Shown here one piece after another: positions 35,081-42,798 of a DNA stretch of 59,905 nucleotides. The notes below the pieces were generated by a model. That model did not search any database and was not told where the DNA came from. It was given only the letters and a program-made list of their open reading frames with translations. The position numbers were made by a program, and so were the translations under genes. Source of the DNA: Microvirga aerilata (GTDB lineage Bacteria; Pseudomonadota; Alphaproteobacteria; Rhizobiales; Beijerinckiaceae); NCBI RefSeq assembly GCF_016743775.1, contig NZ_JAEQMY010000028.1, positions 1 to 59,905 of the forward strand, written 5' to 3'. How positions within the stretch are numbered: position 1 is the stretch's first letter; the number at the start of each line of letters is the position of its first letter.

Positions 35081-36547
35081 GTGAGTCCCTTTCAGCCCTG
35101 GGCCCATGGACTCAATGAGATCCGGTTTCAGGGAGGAGCGGAAGGATTCAGCCGGGAGGCGCTGTCCGAGCTCCTGGAGAACGTGCCTCTGGCGATTGCG
35201 GTCACGCTGGGGCCGCAGCAGATCTTCGCCTTCGCCAACCGGCTGTTCCGGTCGGCCATGGGCATGGCCGACGAGGACCTCATCGGCAGGACCGTGTCCG
35301 ACGTCATGGGCGATCGCTACACCCCTGAGATCCGGGCCCTGCGCCAGAGGGTCTTCGAGACGGGCGAGCCGCAGGAGCTGAAGGACGCCTCCCTCATGCT
35401 GACCCCGGGCACGACCACCTACTGGGACATCAAGCTGCTGCCGGTCCGGGGCGGGGAGGACCAGATCAGCGGGATCCTGGCGCTTGCGGCCAATGTGACG
35501 GAGCGGGTCAGGGCCCGCAGCGAGGCCGACCTTCAGGCCCGGGAGGCCGCCCTTCACAACGAGCGCCTGGCGCTTGCGGTCGAGGCCACCGAACTGGGGC
35601 TGTGGGAATGGAATGCCCGCACCGGGGAGATCTTCTGGTCGGAGCGGCAGAAGGAGATCTTCGGCCTGCCGAAGAACGAGCCGGCAACCTATGAATTCTG
35701 GCTCTCGGCCATTCACCCCGAGGATCGCGAGCGGGTCGTGGGCGGCGTGGGCGCCTTGAGCGATCCCCGCTCGGGCGGGGGATTGCACGCCGAGCATCGC
35801 GTGGTTCACCGCAATGGCGACGTCCGCTGGATCGTGAGCCGCGGCCGCATGCTCTACGAGGTTGTCGACGGGGAGCTGAGGCCCTCCCGGCTGCTCGGCA
35901 CGATCATCGACATCACGGATCGGCGCAGGGACGAGGAAGTCCGGCAGCTTCTGGTGCAGGAGCTCAATCACCGGGTCAAGAACCTCTTCGCCATGACGAG
36001 CGGCATGGTGGCGCTGACGGCGCGCACGGCGGAAACGCCGAAGCAGATGGCGGCGGCCCTGCGCGGGCGCATCGAAGCCCTGGCCCGGGCCCATGAGCTG
36101 ATCCGCCCCGCGATCACCGGCAGCGAGCCGAGCGACGGGGAGACCTCGGTCGCCGGGATCGTCGAGGCCATCCTGGCGCCTCACGTCAACCAGGGCTCGC
36201 CCTCGCAGATGACCTTCGAGGGCCCGTCGCTGCGCATCGGCCCGAAAGCCGCGACGATCCTGACCCTGGTGCTGCACGAGCTTGCCACCAACGCCTCGAA
36301 ATACGGCGCCCTCTCGGTGCCCGACGGCCATCTGCGGATCACCTGGATCAAGGGCGCCATGCTCACCCTGCTGTGGCAGGAGGAAAAGGGGCCCACGATT
36401 TCCGGGCCTCCGAAGGCGGAGGGCTTCGGCTCGCAGCTCGCGCGCAGGAGCGTCACGGACCAGCTGGGCGGCGCCATCGCCTATGACTGGCGCCCGGAGG
36501 GCCTGCAGGTGCGCATCGACCTGCCGCTCAGCCAGTTGAACGCCTGA
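35081..36547 (+). CDS. HWE-family sensor histidine kinase with two PAS domains
   Basis: A 488-residue soluble sensor kinase. PAS domains lie at about 25-145 and 165-290, the second a PAS-3 type with the ending GTIIDITDRRRDEE. The dimerisation/phosphoacceptor box is VQELNHRVKNLFA (His near 296), followed by the HWE-type ATPase: HELATNASKYGAL as N-box, then LLWQEEKG supplying W-x-E, then GFGSQLARRSV. There is no transmembrane segment and no Cys-containing LOV core, so the input is cytosolic and not flavin-photochemical. GTG start with AAGGA eight bases upstream. No response regulator is adjacent; kinases of this family often act on the PhyR-EcfG general stress system. Confidence 0.88.
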   Translation: MSPFQPWAHGLNEIRFQGGAEGFSREALSELLENVPLAIAVTLGPQQIFAFANRLFRSAMGMADEDLIGRTVSDVMGDRYTPEIRALRQRVFETGEPQELKDASLMLTPGTTTYWDIKLLPVRGGEDQISGILALAANVTERVRARSEADLQAREAALHNERLALAVEATELGLWEWNARTGEIFWSERQKEIFGLPKNEPATYEFWLSAIHPEDRERVVGGVGALSDPRSGGGLHAEHRVVHRNGDVRWIVSRGRMLYEVVDGELRPSRLLGTIIDITDRRRDEEVRQLLVQELNHRVKNLFAMTSGMVALTARTAETPKQMAAALRGRIEALARAHELIRPAITGSEPSDGETSVAGIVEAILAPHVNQGSPSQMTFEGPSLRIGPKAATILTLVLHELATNASKYGALSVPDGHLRITWIKGAMLTLLWQEEKGPTISGPPKAEGFGSQLARRSVTDQLGGAIAYDWRPEGLQVRIDLPLSQLNA

Positions 36548-36598
36548 TCCGGAGGTGTCTTCCCGGAAGGATGCGAAAGCGGAGAGGATCCATAGGGT

Positions 36599-36752
36599 TG
36601 AGCCTGATCGTGGATCCCCTTCCCTCGCTACGCTTGGCCTTAGGATGACAGGGGCACCACCTTCAGTGTCATTCCCGGCCGGAAGCGGCAGAGCCGCTGG
36701 AGGGGAAGGGAATCCACGCACGGGCTCAGCACCATGGATCCCCTTCCCGGCC
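36599..36752. repeat. Intergenic palindromic repeat element
   Basis: The 352-base gap between the sensor kinase and prfC holds a composite imperfect palindrome. The left arm starts TGAGCCTGATCGTGGATCCC and runs on through CTTCCC (36600-36625). It reappears inverted at 36703-36728, with GGATGACA (36643-36650) and TGTCATTCC (36667-36675) as the inner pair. A third partial copy, CATGGATCCCCTTCCCGG, is at 36734-36751. This layout is typical of the dispersed REP/BIME-like elements in Hyphomicrobiales genomes. The related half-sequence CGGGCCGGGAATGACTTG lies near 33990. Confidence 0.6.
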
Positions 36753-36825
36753 TCACGGCCGCCGGGGAAGACACCTTCCACGTCCCGGCCATCCCGATGC
36801 ACGGAAGCGCTGCGCCTCAGCGGAA

Positions 36826-36856
36826 CGTCATCACCGGCACAAGGCCGGCGATGACG
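36826..36856. terminator. Hairpin between convergent sensor kinase and prfC genes
   Basis: GTCATCACCGGC and GCCGGCGATGAC pair with one mismatch around a short loop. No T-run follows, so it may act as a Rho-assisted or bidirectional transcript end, or belong to the adjacent repeat. Confidence 0.4.
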
Positions 36857-36899
36857 GGAGCATCGGTCGCTCAACGACGCCCGAGCGTCACGCGGCCTT

Positions 36900-38471
36900 C
36901 TACTGGTAGTCCTTCACGTCCGAGAACCGGATCGCCTTGTAGCGGTCCATCTCGTATTGCAGGTTGAAGGTGTTGGCCGCCATGAACACCGGCGCATCGT
37001 CGAGATCGCGGGCCATGGACGACAGGTGGCTGTCGATGAAGCGGTCGAGCTCCACCCGGTCGTCCGCCGTGATCCAGCGGCAGATGGTAAAGCGCGTGGG
37101 CTCGTAATCGATGGGCAGGCCGTATTCGGCGCTCAGGCGCTCTTTCAGCACGTCGAGCTGCAGCGCCCCCACCACGCCCACGATGGCGCCGGAGCCGTCC
37201 TGCGGCACGAAGAGCTGAACGACGCCCTCCTCCGCCATCTGCTGCAGGGCCTCGCGCAGCTTCTTGGCCTTCATGGCATCCTGCAGCTTGATGCGGCGCA
37301 GGATTTCCGGCGCGAAGCTCGGCACCCCGCGGAACACGATGTCCTCGCCCTCGGTGAGCGTATCGCCGATGCGCAGCGTCCCGTGGTTGGGAATGCCCAC
37401 CACGTCGCCGGCCCAGGCCTCGTCCGCGATGGCACGGTCCTGCGCGAAGAAGAACTGCGGCGTGTTCAGGCTCATGGGCTTGCCCGTGCGCACGAGCTTG
37501 GCCTTCATGCCGCGCTGGAGCCTGCCGGAGCAGATGCGCATGAACGCGATGCGGTCGCGGTGGTTCGGGTCCATGTTGGCCTGGATCTTGAACACGAAGC
37601 CGGTCATGCGGCCTTCGCCCGCCTCCACGAGGCGCTTGTCCGCCTCCTGGCCGCGCGGCGGCGGCGCGTAGGCCGCCAGCGCGTCGATGAGGTCGCGCAC
37701 GCCGAAATTGCGCAAAGCGGAGCCGAAGAACACGGGCGTGAGATGGCCCTCGCGGAAGGCCTCCAGGTCGAAGGGCTTGCAGGCCTCTTGGGCGAGCATC
37801 ACCTCCTCCTGCCAGGCATCCGCCTCTTCCGGCGGCAGCAGGCTCATGAGCTTGCCGTCCTCGGGGCCGGAAACCTCTGTCGGCTCCTCGTCCGTGTCGA
37901 TGCGGCGCACCATGTTGCGGCGAAGATCGAAGGTGCCGGCAAAGCTCTTGCCCTGGCTGATCGGCCAGGTGACGGGCGCCGTGTCGAGGGCCAGCGTCTT
38001 CTCGATCTCGTCGAGGAGGTCGAAGGGGCTGCGCGCCTCCCGGTCCATCTTGTTGATGAAGGTAACGATGGGGATGTCGCGCATGCGGCACACCTCGAAG
38101 AGCTTGCGGGTGCGCGCCTCGATGCCCTTGGCGGCGTCGATCACCATGATGGCGGAGTCGACGGCGGTGAGCGTCCGGTAGGTGTCCTCCGAGAAGTCCT
38201 CGTGGCCCGGCGTGTCGAGCAGGTTGAAGACGCAATCGCCGTACTCGAAGGTCATGACCGAGGTTACGACGGAGATGCCGCGCTCCTTCTCGATCCCCAT
38301 CCAGTCGGAGCGGGTGGAGACGCGGTTCTTCTTGGCCTTCACCTCGCCGGCGAGCTGGATCGCGCCTCCGAACAGCAGCAGCTTTTCGGTGAGCGTGGTC
38401 TTGCCCGCGTCCGGGTGGGAGATGATCGCAAAGGTTCGGCGGCGGCCCACAGGGGCCGGAAGGTCGGTCAT
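36900..38471 (-). CDS. prfC: Peptide chain release factor 3 (RF3)
   Basis: A 523-residue translational GTPase that recycles RF1/RF2 from ribosomes. GTPase motifs are ISHPDAGKTTLTEKLLL (G1), RGISVVTSV (G2), DTPGHEDFSEDTYRTL (G3, typical of RF3) and FINKMDREA (G4). Length equals the E. coli protein. The ATG at 38471 begins the family's N-terminus (MTDLPAPVGRRRTFAIISHP); upstream in-frame codons have no resemblance. The ribosome-binding site is weak. The upstream region is shared with the divergent micro-gene at 38577. Confidence 0.96.
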   Translation of the reverse strand: MTDLPAPVGRRRTFAIISHPDAGKTTLTEKLLLFGGAIQLAGEVKAKKNRVSTRSDWMGIEKERGISVVTSVMTFEYGDCVFNLLDTPGHEDFSEDTYRTLTAVDSAIMVIDAAKGIEARTRKLFEVCRMRDIPIVTFINKMDREARSPFDLLDEIEKTLALDTAPVTWPISQGKSFAGTFDLRRNMVRRIDTDEEPTEVSGPEDGKLMSLLPPEEADAWQEEVMLAQEACKPFDLEAFREGHLTPVFFGSALRNFGVRDLIDALAAYAPPPRGQEADKRLVEAGEGRMTGFVFKIQANMDPNHRDRIAFMRICSGRLQRGMKAKLVRTGKPMSLNTPQFFFAQDRAIADEAWAGDVVGIPNHGTLRIGDTLTEGEDIVFRGVPSFAPEILRRIKLQDAMKAKKLREALQQMAEEGVVQLFVPQDGSGAIVGVVGALQLDVLKERLSAEYGLPIDYEPTRFTICRWITADDRVELDRFIDSHLSSMARDLDDAPVFMAANTFNLQYEMDRYKAIRFSDVKDYQ

Positions 38472-38576
38472 GGCTTTAAGAATTCTCTGGGATCGAGGGT
38501 AAGGGACAGAACGCCGCAGCGCCCGGCCCTTTCGCATGTCTCTTCTCACCCCATATGGGGGTTTCCCGTCAATAAC

Positions 38577-38592
38577 GAAAGGAGGTGATCCA
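38577..38592 (+). promoter_or_regulatory. Sixteen-base perfect Shine-Dalgarno
   Basis: GAAAGGAGGTGATCCA is an exact complement of the 3' end of 16S rRNA (TGGATCACCTCCTTTC) over 16 bases. Normal sites match 4-7 bases. It ends directly before a GTG codon, with GGAGG seven bases away, the ideal spacing. Confidence 0.8.
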
Positions 38593-38667
38593 GTGTCTCA
38601 TTGTCATACCCTACGTTCCCCGGTTGCCGCGACCTGGATCTTGGCCTCTGCCGAGATTTGTGCGTAA
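38593..38667 (+). CDS. Micro-ORF encoding a 24-residue peptide
   Basis: A GTG-started frame of 24 codons ending in TAA, too short for ordinary gene calling. The peptide begins MSHCHTLRSPV and ends LASAEICA; it has two cysteines, two histidines and a short hydrophobic middle (VAATWILAS). It sits behind a ribosome site of extreme strength and ahead of a UUCG hairpin and a strong terminator, so it forms a self-contained small transcript of roughly 170-190 bases. I do not recognise the peptide with certainty. It could be a functional microprotein, or the translation event itself (ribosome capture) could be the function. Confidence 0.55.
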   Translation: MSHCHTLRSPVAATWILASAEICA

Positions 38668-38682
38668 CGCACCTTTAAGGGC

Positions 38683-38696
38683 GGCTCTTCGGGGCC
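38683..38696 (+). other. UUCG-tetraloop hairpin downstream of the micro-ORF
   Basis: GGCTC-TTCG-GGGCC folds into a 5-pair stem closed by an exceptionally stable C(UUCG)G tetraloop, 16 bases after the micro-ORF stop. It probably stabilises the 3' region of the small RNA. Confidence 0.55.
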
Positions 38697-38712
38697 GTGG
38701 AACCGACAATGG

Positions 38713-38744
38713 AAAGGCCGTCCCCCGGGACGGCCTTTCTTTTT
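38713..38744 (+). terminator. Intrinsic terminator of the micro-ORF transcript
   Basis: AAAGGCCGTCCC and GGGACGGCCTTT form a 12-base perfect palindrome (effective loop of 4-6 bases) followed by CTTTTTG. It also lies just past the stop of the convergent carboxypeptidase-like gene and may serve both strands. Confidence 0.88.
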
Positions 38745-38756
38745 GCCTGTGCGGCA

Positions 38757-39872
38757 TCAGGCGCTGAGCAGTTTGCCGGTGCGCTTGGCTTCGGTGCCGG
38801 CCACCTTGGCGATCCGCATGCCTTGCGTGACGAAGCGTTGGGAGATGCGGGCGAACATCACGCCGTCGCAAGGGGCCGGGGCCTGAACCACGCTGCCCGT
38901 ATGCGGATCGACCACATCGGCGATCACGTCGCCGGCCTTTACCCGGCTGCCCACATCCGCCCTGAACACCAGGATGCCGGAGGCCGGAGCCGGCACCGGC
39001 TCGGAGGCGGCGAGCGGCGTCGCCCCGCAGAGGGGCTCCGGCACCCTCGGCGCATCGCCCGCGATGGCGCCCCGCAGGATCATGTAATCGACAAGCGCCG
39101 CCGCATCCTGTTGCGCCAGGTCGTGGCTCACGTCCCGCTCGCCCCGGAACTCCAGGGTGGTGGAATGGCAGCCGAAGGGAACGGGATGGTCTGGGAAACG
39201 GTCCGCCAGCTCCGCCCAGGGGCGGCTGCAGGCTTCGTCGAAAGGCTCGTCGCCCGATTCCTCGGCCAGCAGGTAAGCATGGGCGCCGATGAGGGCCGAG
39301 AGGCGCGCGAACTCCTCCTCCGAGCGGGTATGGGTGTAGAGATGCACGGCAGCCTCGGCATCGCAGTGCATGTCCAGCACCACGTCGGCTTCCAGAGCCA
39401 GTCCCAGGAGAGCCTTCTTCATCGCCTCGGCCGGATTGGCGGTCTCCCAGGCTTCGAGCTCGGCGCGCAGGGCCTCGCGGATAAGGCGGACATTCGCCTC
39501 CCCGTCCGCCGTCAGCTTGCCCTCGATGCGCTCGGCCACCTTCGGGACGAGGTGCGGATAGCCCCGGTTGAAGTTGAACCCATCGCTCAGATTGAAGCGC
39601 CCGATATGGTCGCCCAGCACCCGCTGGGCGAGGCCGATGGGGTTGGCCGACGGCACGAGAACGATCTCGCCGCGAATCCGGCCCTCGGCCTCGAGGGCGA
39701 TCAGGCGCTGGCGCAGGTGGTGGGCCGCGATCATGCCGGGGATCTCGTCCGCATGGAGCGAGGCCTGAACATAGATGCGCGGGCGGGCGCCGGCCTCGCC
39801 GAAGCGCTGGACGGTTAGCGAGAGGCTCGCCCCGGGGGCAAGCGGCGAAAGGGGGATCTGTTCTGTTCTCAT
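38757..39872 (-). CDS. Succinylglutamate desuccinylase/aspartoacylase-family zinc hydrolase
   Basis: A 371-residue M14-like zinc hydrolase. The zinc ligands are in SLHADEIPGMIA (H-x-x-E) and DMHCDAEAAVHLY (His). A C-terminal biotinyl/lipoyl-like beta domain can be read from ADVGSRVKAGDVIADVVDP, as in many members of this family. It cleaves an amide or peptide bond of an N-acyl amino acid or related compound; the true substrate is unknown. It lies 73 bases downstream of glk on the same strand and may be read through from the trehalose operon. No arginine-catabolic ast genes are nearby, so AstE function is unlikely. Confidence 0.82.
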   Translation of the reverse strand: MRTEQIPLSPLAPGASLSLTVQRFGEAGARPRIYVQASLHADEIPGMIAAHHLRQRLIALEAEGRIRGEIVLVPSANPIGLAQRVLGDHIGRFNLSDGFNFNRGYPHLVPKVAERIEGKLTADGEANVRLIREALRAELEAWETANPAEAMKKALLGLALEADVVLDMHCDAEAAVHLYTHTRSEEEFARLSALIGAHAYLLAEESGDEPFDEACSRPWAELADRFPDHPVPFGCHSTTLEFRGERDVSHDLAQQDAAALVDYMILRGAIAGDAPRVPEPLCGATPLAASEPVPAPASGILVFRADVGSRVKAGDVIADVVDPHTGSVVQAPAPCDGVMFARISQRFVTQGMRIAKVAGTEAKRTGKLLSA

Positions 39873-39945
39873 GGGGCCGATCGAATGGGTTCGGGGCTGC
39901 GGCCCCGCCAGGGATGGGAACGTCTACATTCCTTTGCGGAATATG

Positions 39946-40944
39946 TCAGGCCGCCTGCCACCCTTGGGACTGAAACACGAAGCGCTGCGGATGCGTCACG
40001 ATGGCGGCGAGCCCTTGAAGGGCCGGCTCCAGGTTGATGATGGCGTAGACCGGCACCTTCCGGGCCCAGGCATCGTGGGGCGCTTTTCGGTCGAAATCCT
40101 CCCGGAAGCCGCCGGCCTGCAGGAAGTCGATCATGCGGGGCGCGATGCCGCCGGCGATGAAGACGCCGCCGGACGACTCGAAGGTGAGCGCCAGGTCGCC
40201 CGCAAAGCGCCCGAGCCACCGGGCGAAGATGTCGAGGGCGTCCTTGGCCAAGGCGTCGCCCGCGCGGGCGGCGGCCAGAACGTCGTTGGGCAGGGTGAAG
40301 GAGCATTCCACGCAGCGATGGGCCGCCAGCGCCTTGGCGATGCGGAACAGGCCGGGGCCGGACAGGACGACCTCCGCCGTCACGCGCCCGCCCACCCGCT
40401 CCAGATGGGGCCAGAGGGCGGTCTCCTCCTCGGTGGTGGGGCCGAACTCCATATGGCCCGCCTCCGTCGCCAGGATGGCGAAGCGGTCCTCCACGGGCAC
40501 CAGGGCGCCCGCGCCGAGACCCGTGCCGGGCCCCAGCACCACGCGGGCCCCGGAGCCGGCCGGCGGGAAGCTCCCAAGGGGAGCCAGGTCGCCCTTGGCC
40601 TCGTCGAGCACCGTGACTGACGCGGCAACGGGGGTGTAGTCGTTGACGAGGGTCACCCGCTCCAGGTTGAGCGCCGTGCCGATCGCCGCCGCATCGATCA
40701 CCCAATGGGCGTTGGTGAGGCGGATCGCAGGCGCGTCCACCCGGGTCGCCACCGCGATGATGGCCGAGCGGGGCGCGGGGCCCCGATAGCCTTCGAGGGC
40801 GATCCTGATGGCGCCGACCGGATCGGGCGTCTGCGACGTGAGCGTCCGCGGCAGCAGCTGAACCGCCTCTCCGGGCGCGGGCAGAACGGCGAAGCGGGCG
40901 TTGGTGCCGCCGATATCGCCGAGCAGAACAGGAAATGCGAACAT
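39946..40944 (-). CDS. glk: Glucokinase
   Basis: A 332-residue bacterial Glk-type (ASKHA) hexokinase producing glucose-6-P. It has the N-terminal LLGDIGGTNARFAVLP, LVNDYTPVAASV, GPGTGLGAGALV, ATEAGHMEFGPTTEEE (substrate His/Glu region) and VFIAGGIAPRMIDFL. It follows the GH15 gene after 44 bases in the same direction, so glucose released by that enzyme would be phosphorylated by the product of the next gene. Confidence 0.93.
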   Translation of the reverse strand: MFAFPVLLGDIGGTNARFAVLPAPGEAVQLLPRTLTSQTPDPVGAIRIALEGYRGPAPRSAIIAVATRVDAPAIRLTNAHWVIDAAAIGTALNLERVTLVNDYTPVAASVTVLDEAKGDLAPLGSFPPAGSGARVVLGPGTGLGAGALVPVEDRFAILATEAGHMEFGPTTEEETALWPHLERVGGRVTAEVVLSGPGLFRIAKALAAHRCVECSFTLPNDVLAAARAGDALAKDALDIFARWLGRFAGDLALTFESSGGVFIAGGIAPRMIDFLQAGGFREDFDRKAPHDAWARKVPVYAIINLEPALQGLAAIVTHPQRFVFQSQGWQAA

Positions 40945-40988
40945 CGAAGCCTATCGTCCTTTCCGCCTCGCGCACCCGACCATCACGG

Positions 40989-42797
40989 CTAGACCGCCTC
41001 TTCCCAGCTCCGGCTCAGGCGCACGGCGGAGTTGATGAGGCCCACCATGGAATAGGTCTGCGGAAAGTTGCCCCACAGCTCCCCGGTGGTGAAGTCCGCA
41101 TCCTCGGAGAAGAGGCCGAAGGAGTTGCGCAGGCTCAAGATGTGCTCGAACAATTCCTTGGCTTCGTCCTTGCGGCCGATGGCGCTCAGGGCATCCACGT
41201 ACCAGAAGCCGCAGATCATGAAAGCCGTATGCATGAGGCCGAAATCGTCTTCCACATCATAACGCAGAAGCAGGTCGCCCCGGCGCAGCTTCGTACCCAC
41301 GGCCTTGACGGTGGCGATGAAGCGCGGGTCATCCGGCTTCACGAAGTCGAGCTCGGCGAGAAGAAGCAGCGTCGCATCCAGGTCCGCGCCGTCGAAGGAG
41401 GACACGAAGGTGCCCTTTTCCGGGTTGTAGGCGCGCTCGTTGATGACCCGGTGCATGTGGTCGGCGTTCTCGCGCCAGAAGGCCGCCCGGTCCTCGCGGC
41501 CCATGGCCTCGGCGATTTTGATGAGCCGGTCGCAGGCCGCCCAGCACATCACGCTCGGAAAGGTATGCACGGCCGCCTTGGTGCGCAGCTCCCAGGGGCC
41601 CGCGTCGGGCTGGTCGAAGACCTCGATGGCCCGCTGCCCCAGCTTCTCCAGGTGGGAGAACAGGGCCCGGTTGCCGCTGCGGATCAGGCGCTTGTCCAGG
41701 AAGGCGTGAACCGAGGCGAGCACGATGCTGCCATAGGCGTCGTTCTGGATCTGCGTATAGGCCGCGTTGCCCACGCGCACCGGGCCCATGCCCCGGTAGC
41801 CTGCCAGAGCCGTCGCCTCGCGTTCTTCCAGATCGGGCGAGCGGGTGATGCTGAAGAGCGGCGGCATGTCCTTCTGCTCGGGGATGGCCTCCATGTCGTC
41901 GACGATGTTGGTGATGTAGGTAAGATACTCCTCCATCGTCTTGGTGGTGCCGAGGCGGTTGAGGGCCTGGATGACGAAATAAGCATCGCGCAGCCAGCAG
42001 TAGCGGTAGTCCCAGTTGCGCTGGGTGTGCGGCGCCTCCGGCACCGAGGTGGTGAGCGCCGCCACGATGGCGCCCGTCTCCTCGTAGTTGCACAGCTTGA
42101 GCGTGATGGCGGCGCGGATCACCGCCTCCTGCCAGTCGAAGGGGATGGACAGGGAGCGCACCCAGTCGCGCCAGAAATCCACCGTGCTGTCGAGAAAGGC
42201 CCTGGCGGTGGAATCCGTCTCGGACCGGAGCGGCTCGTCCTCGCCGAAGAAGAACGACAGGGGCCGGTCCACCACGAAGGGCCGCTCGTCGTTGATGTAG
42301 GAGACCGATGCATCGGTGGTCAGCCGGAGCGAATAGGCCGGCCCCACGAAGCGCAGGTGATTGCTGCCGCGGGTGAGGTTCGGCGGGCAGCCGCCCCAAT
42401 CGTAATGGGGCCGCAAGCGCACCCGGATCCGGGGACGGCCCTTCACGGCGTGAACCCTGCGGATCAGCATCGGAGGCCGGAAGGTGCGGTCGTAATGCTT
42501 GAAGCGCGGCGCGAAATCCGTGACTTCGAGGACGTTGCCGAAGGAATCCGTCATGCGCGAGACGAGAACCGCAGTGTTTTCGAGATAGCTCTGCTCGCAG
42601 GTGACCATGCCGACCATGTCGATGGCGAAGACGCCCTTCTGGTCCGCATCCGACTGCCCTTCGGGGCAGTCGAGCAGGGCGGAAAAGACCGGATCCGCGT
42701 CGAAGCGCGGAAAGCAGCTCCAGACGATTTGCGCGCGGCGATCCACCAGGGCCGAGATTGTGCAATTGCCGATAACGGCAAGGTCTAGCGAACTCAT
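40989..42797 (-). CDS. GH15-family glucosidase (glucoamylase/trehalase-like)
   Basis: A 602-residue cytosolic glycoside hydrolase family 15 protein. The N-terminal beta-sandwich opens LAVIGNCTISALVDRRAQIVW-type text. The (alpha/alpha)6 domain has NWDYRYCWLRDAYFVIQALN and ends ELWGNFPQTYSMVGLINSAV, both hallmark GH15 segments. There is no signal peptide. Some GH15 enzymes are trehalases (mycobacteria), others act on maltodextrins. Its ATG lies one base after the otsB stop and glk follows, so trehalose is the likely substrate. The upstream in-frame start at 42935 lies inside otsB and was rejected. Confidence 0.86.
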   Translation of the reverse strand: MSSLDLAVIGNCTISALVDRRAQIVWSCFPRFDADPVFSALLDCPEGQSDADQKGVFAIDMVGMVTCEQSYLENTAVLVSRMTDSFGNVLEVTDFAPRFKHYDRTFRPPMLIRRVHAVKGRPRIRVRLRPHYDWGGCPPNLTRGSNHLRFVGPAYSLRLTTDASVSYINDERPFVVDRPLSFFFGEDEPLRSETDSTARAFLDSTVDFWRDWVRSLSIPFDWQEAVIRAAITLKLCNYEETGAIVAALTTSVPEAPHTQRNWDYRYCWLRDAYFVIQALNRLGTTKTMEEYLTYITNIVDDMEAIPEQKDMPPLFSITRSPDLEEREATALAGYRGMGPVRVGNAAYTQIQNDAYGSIVLASVHAFLDKRLIRSGNRALFSHLEKLGQRAIEVFDQPDAGPWELRTKAAVHTFPSVMCWAACDRLIKIAEAMGREDRAAFWRENADHMHRVINERAYNPEKGTFVSSFDGADLDATLLLLAELDFVKPDDPRFIATVKAVGTKLRRGDLLLRYDVEDDFGLMHTAFMICGFWYVDALSAIGRKDEAKELFEHILSLRNSFGLFSEDADFTTGELWGNFPQTYSMVGLINSAVRLSRSWEEAV

Positions 42798-42798
42798 G

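Noticed and set aside
34067..36874. 935-codon open frame on the minus strand antisense to the PfkB kinase and sensor kinase genes
   Set aside because: Low-complexity Gly/Arg/His-rich translation with no domain resemblance; it mirrors codon bias of two well-supported genes on the other strand.
36900..38588. Large + strand frame (543 codons) opposite prfC
   Set aside because: Antisense shadow of a highly conserved GTPase gene; the micro-ORF downstream is in a different frame and is independent.
38577..38592. Reading the GAAAGGAGGTGATCCA segment as a remnant of a 16S rRNA gene on the minus strand
   Set aside because: No further 16S-like sequence flanks it, and its placement at ideal spacing before a start codon favours a ribosome-binding site. 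Kept as an alternative.
40935..42788. 617-codon + strand frame opposite the GH15 gene
   Set aside because: No family features, while the minus frame shows the GH15 hallmark segments.
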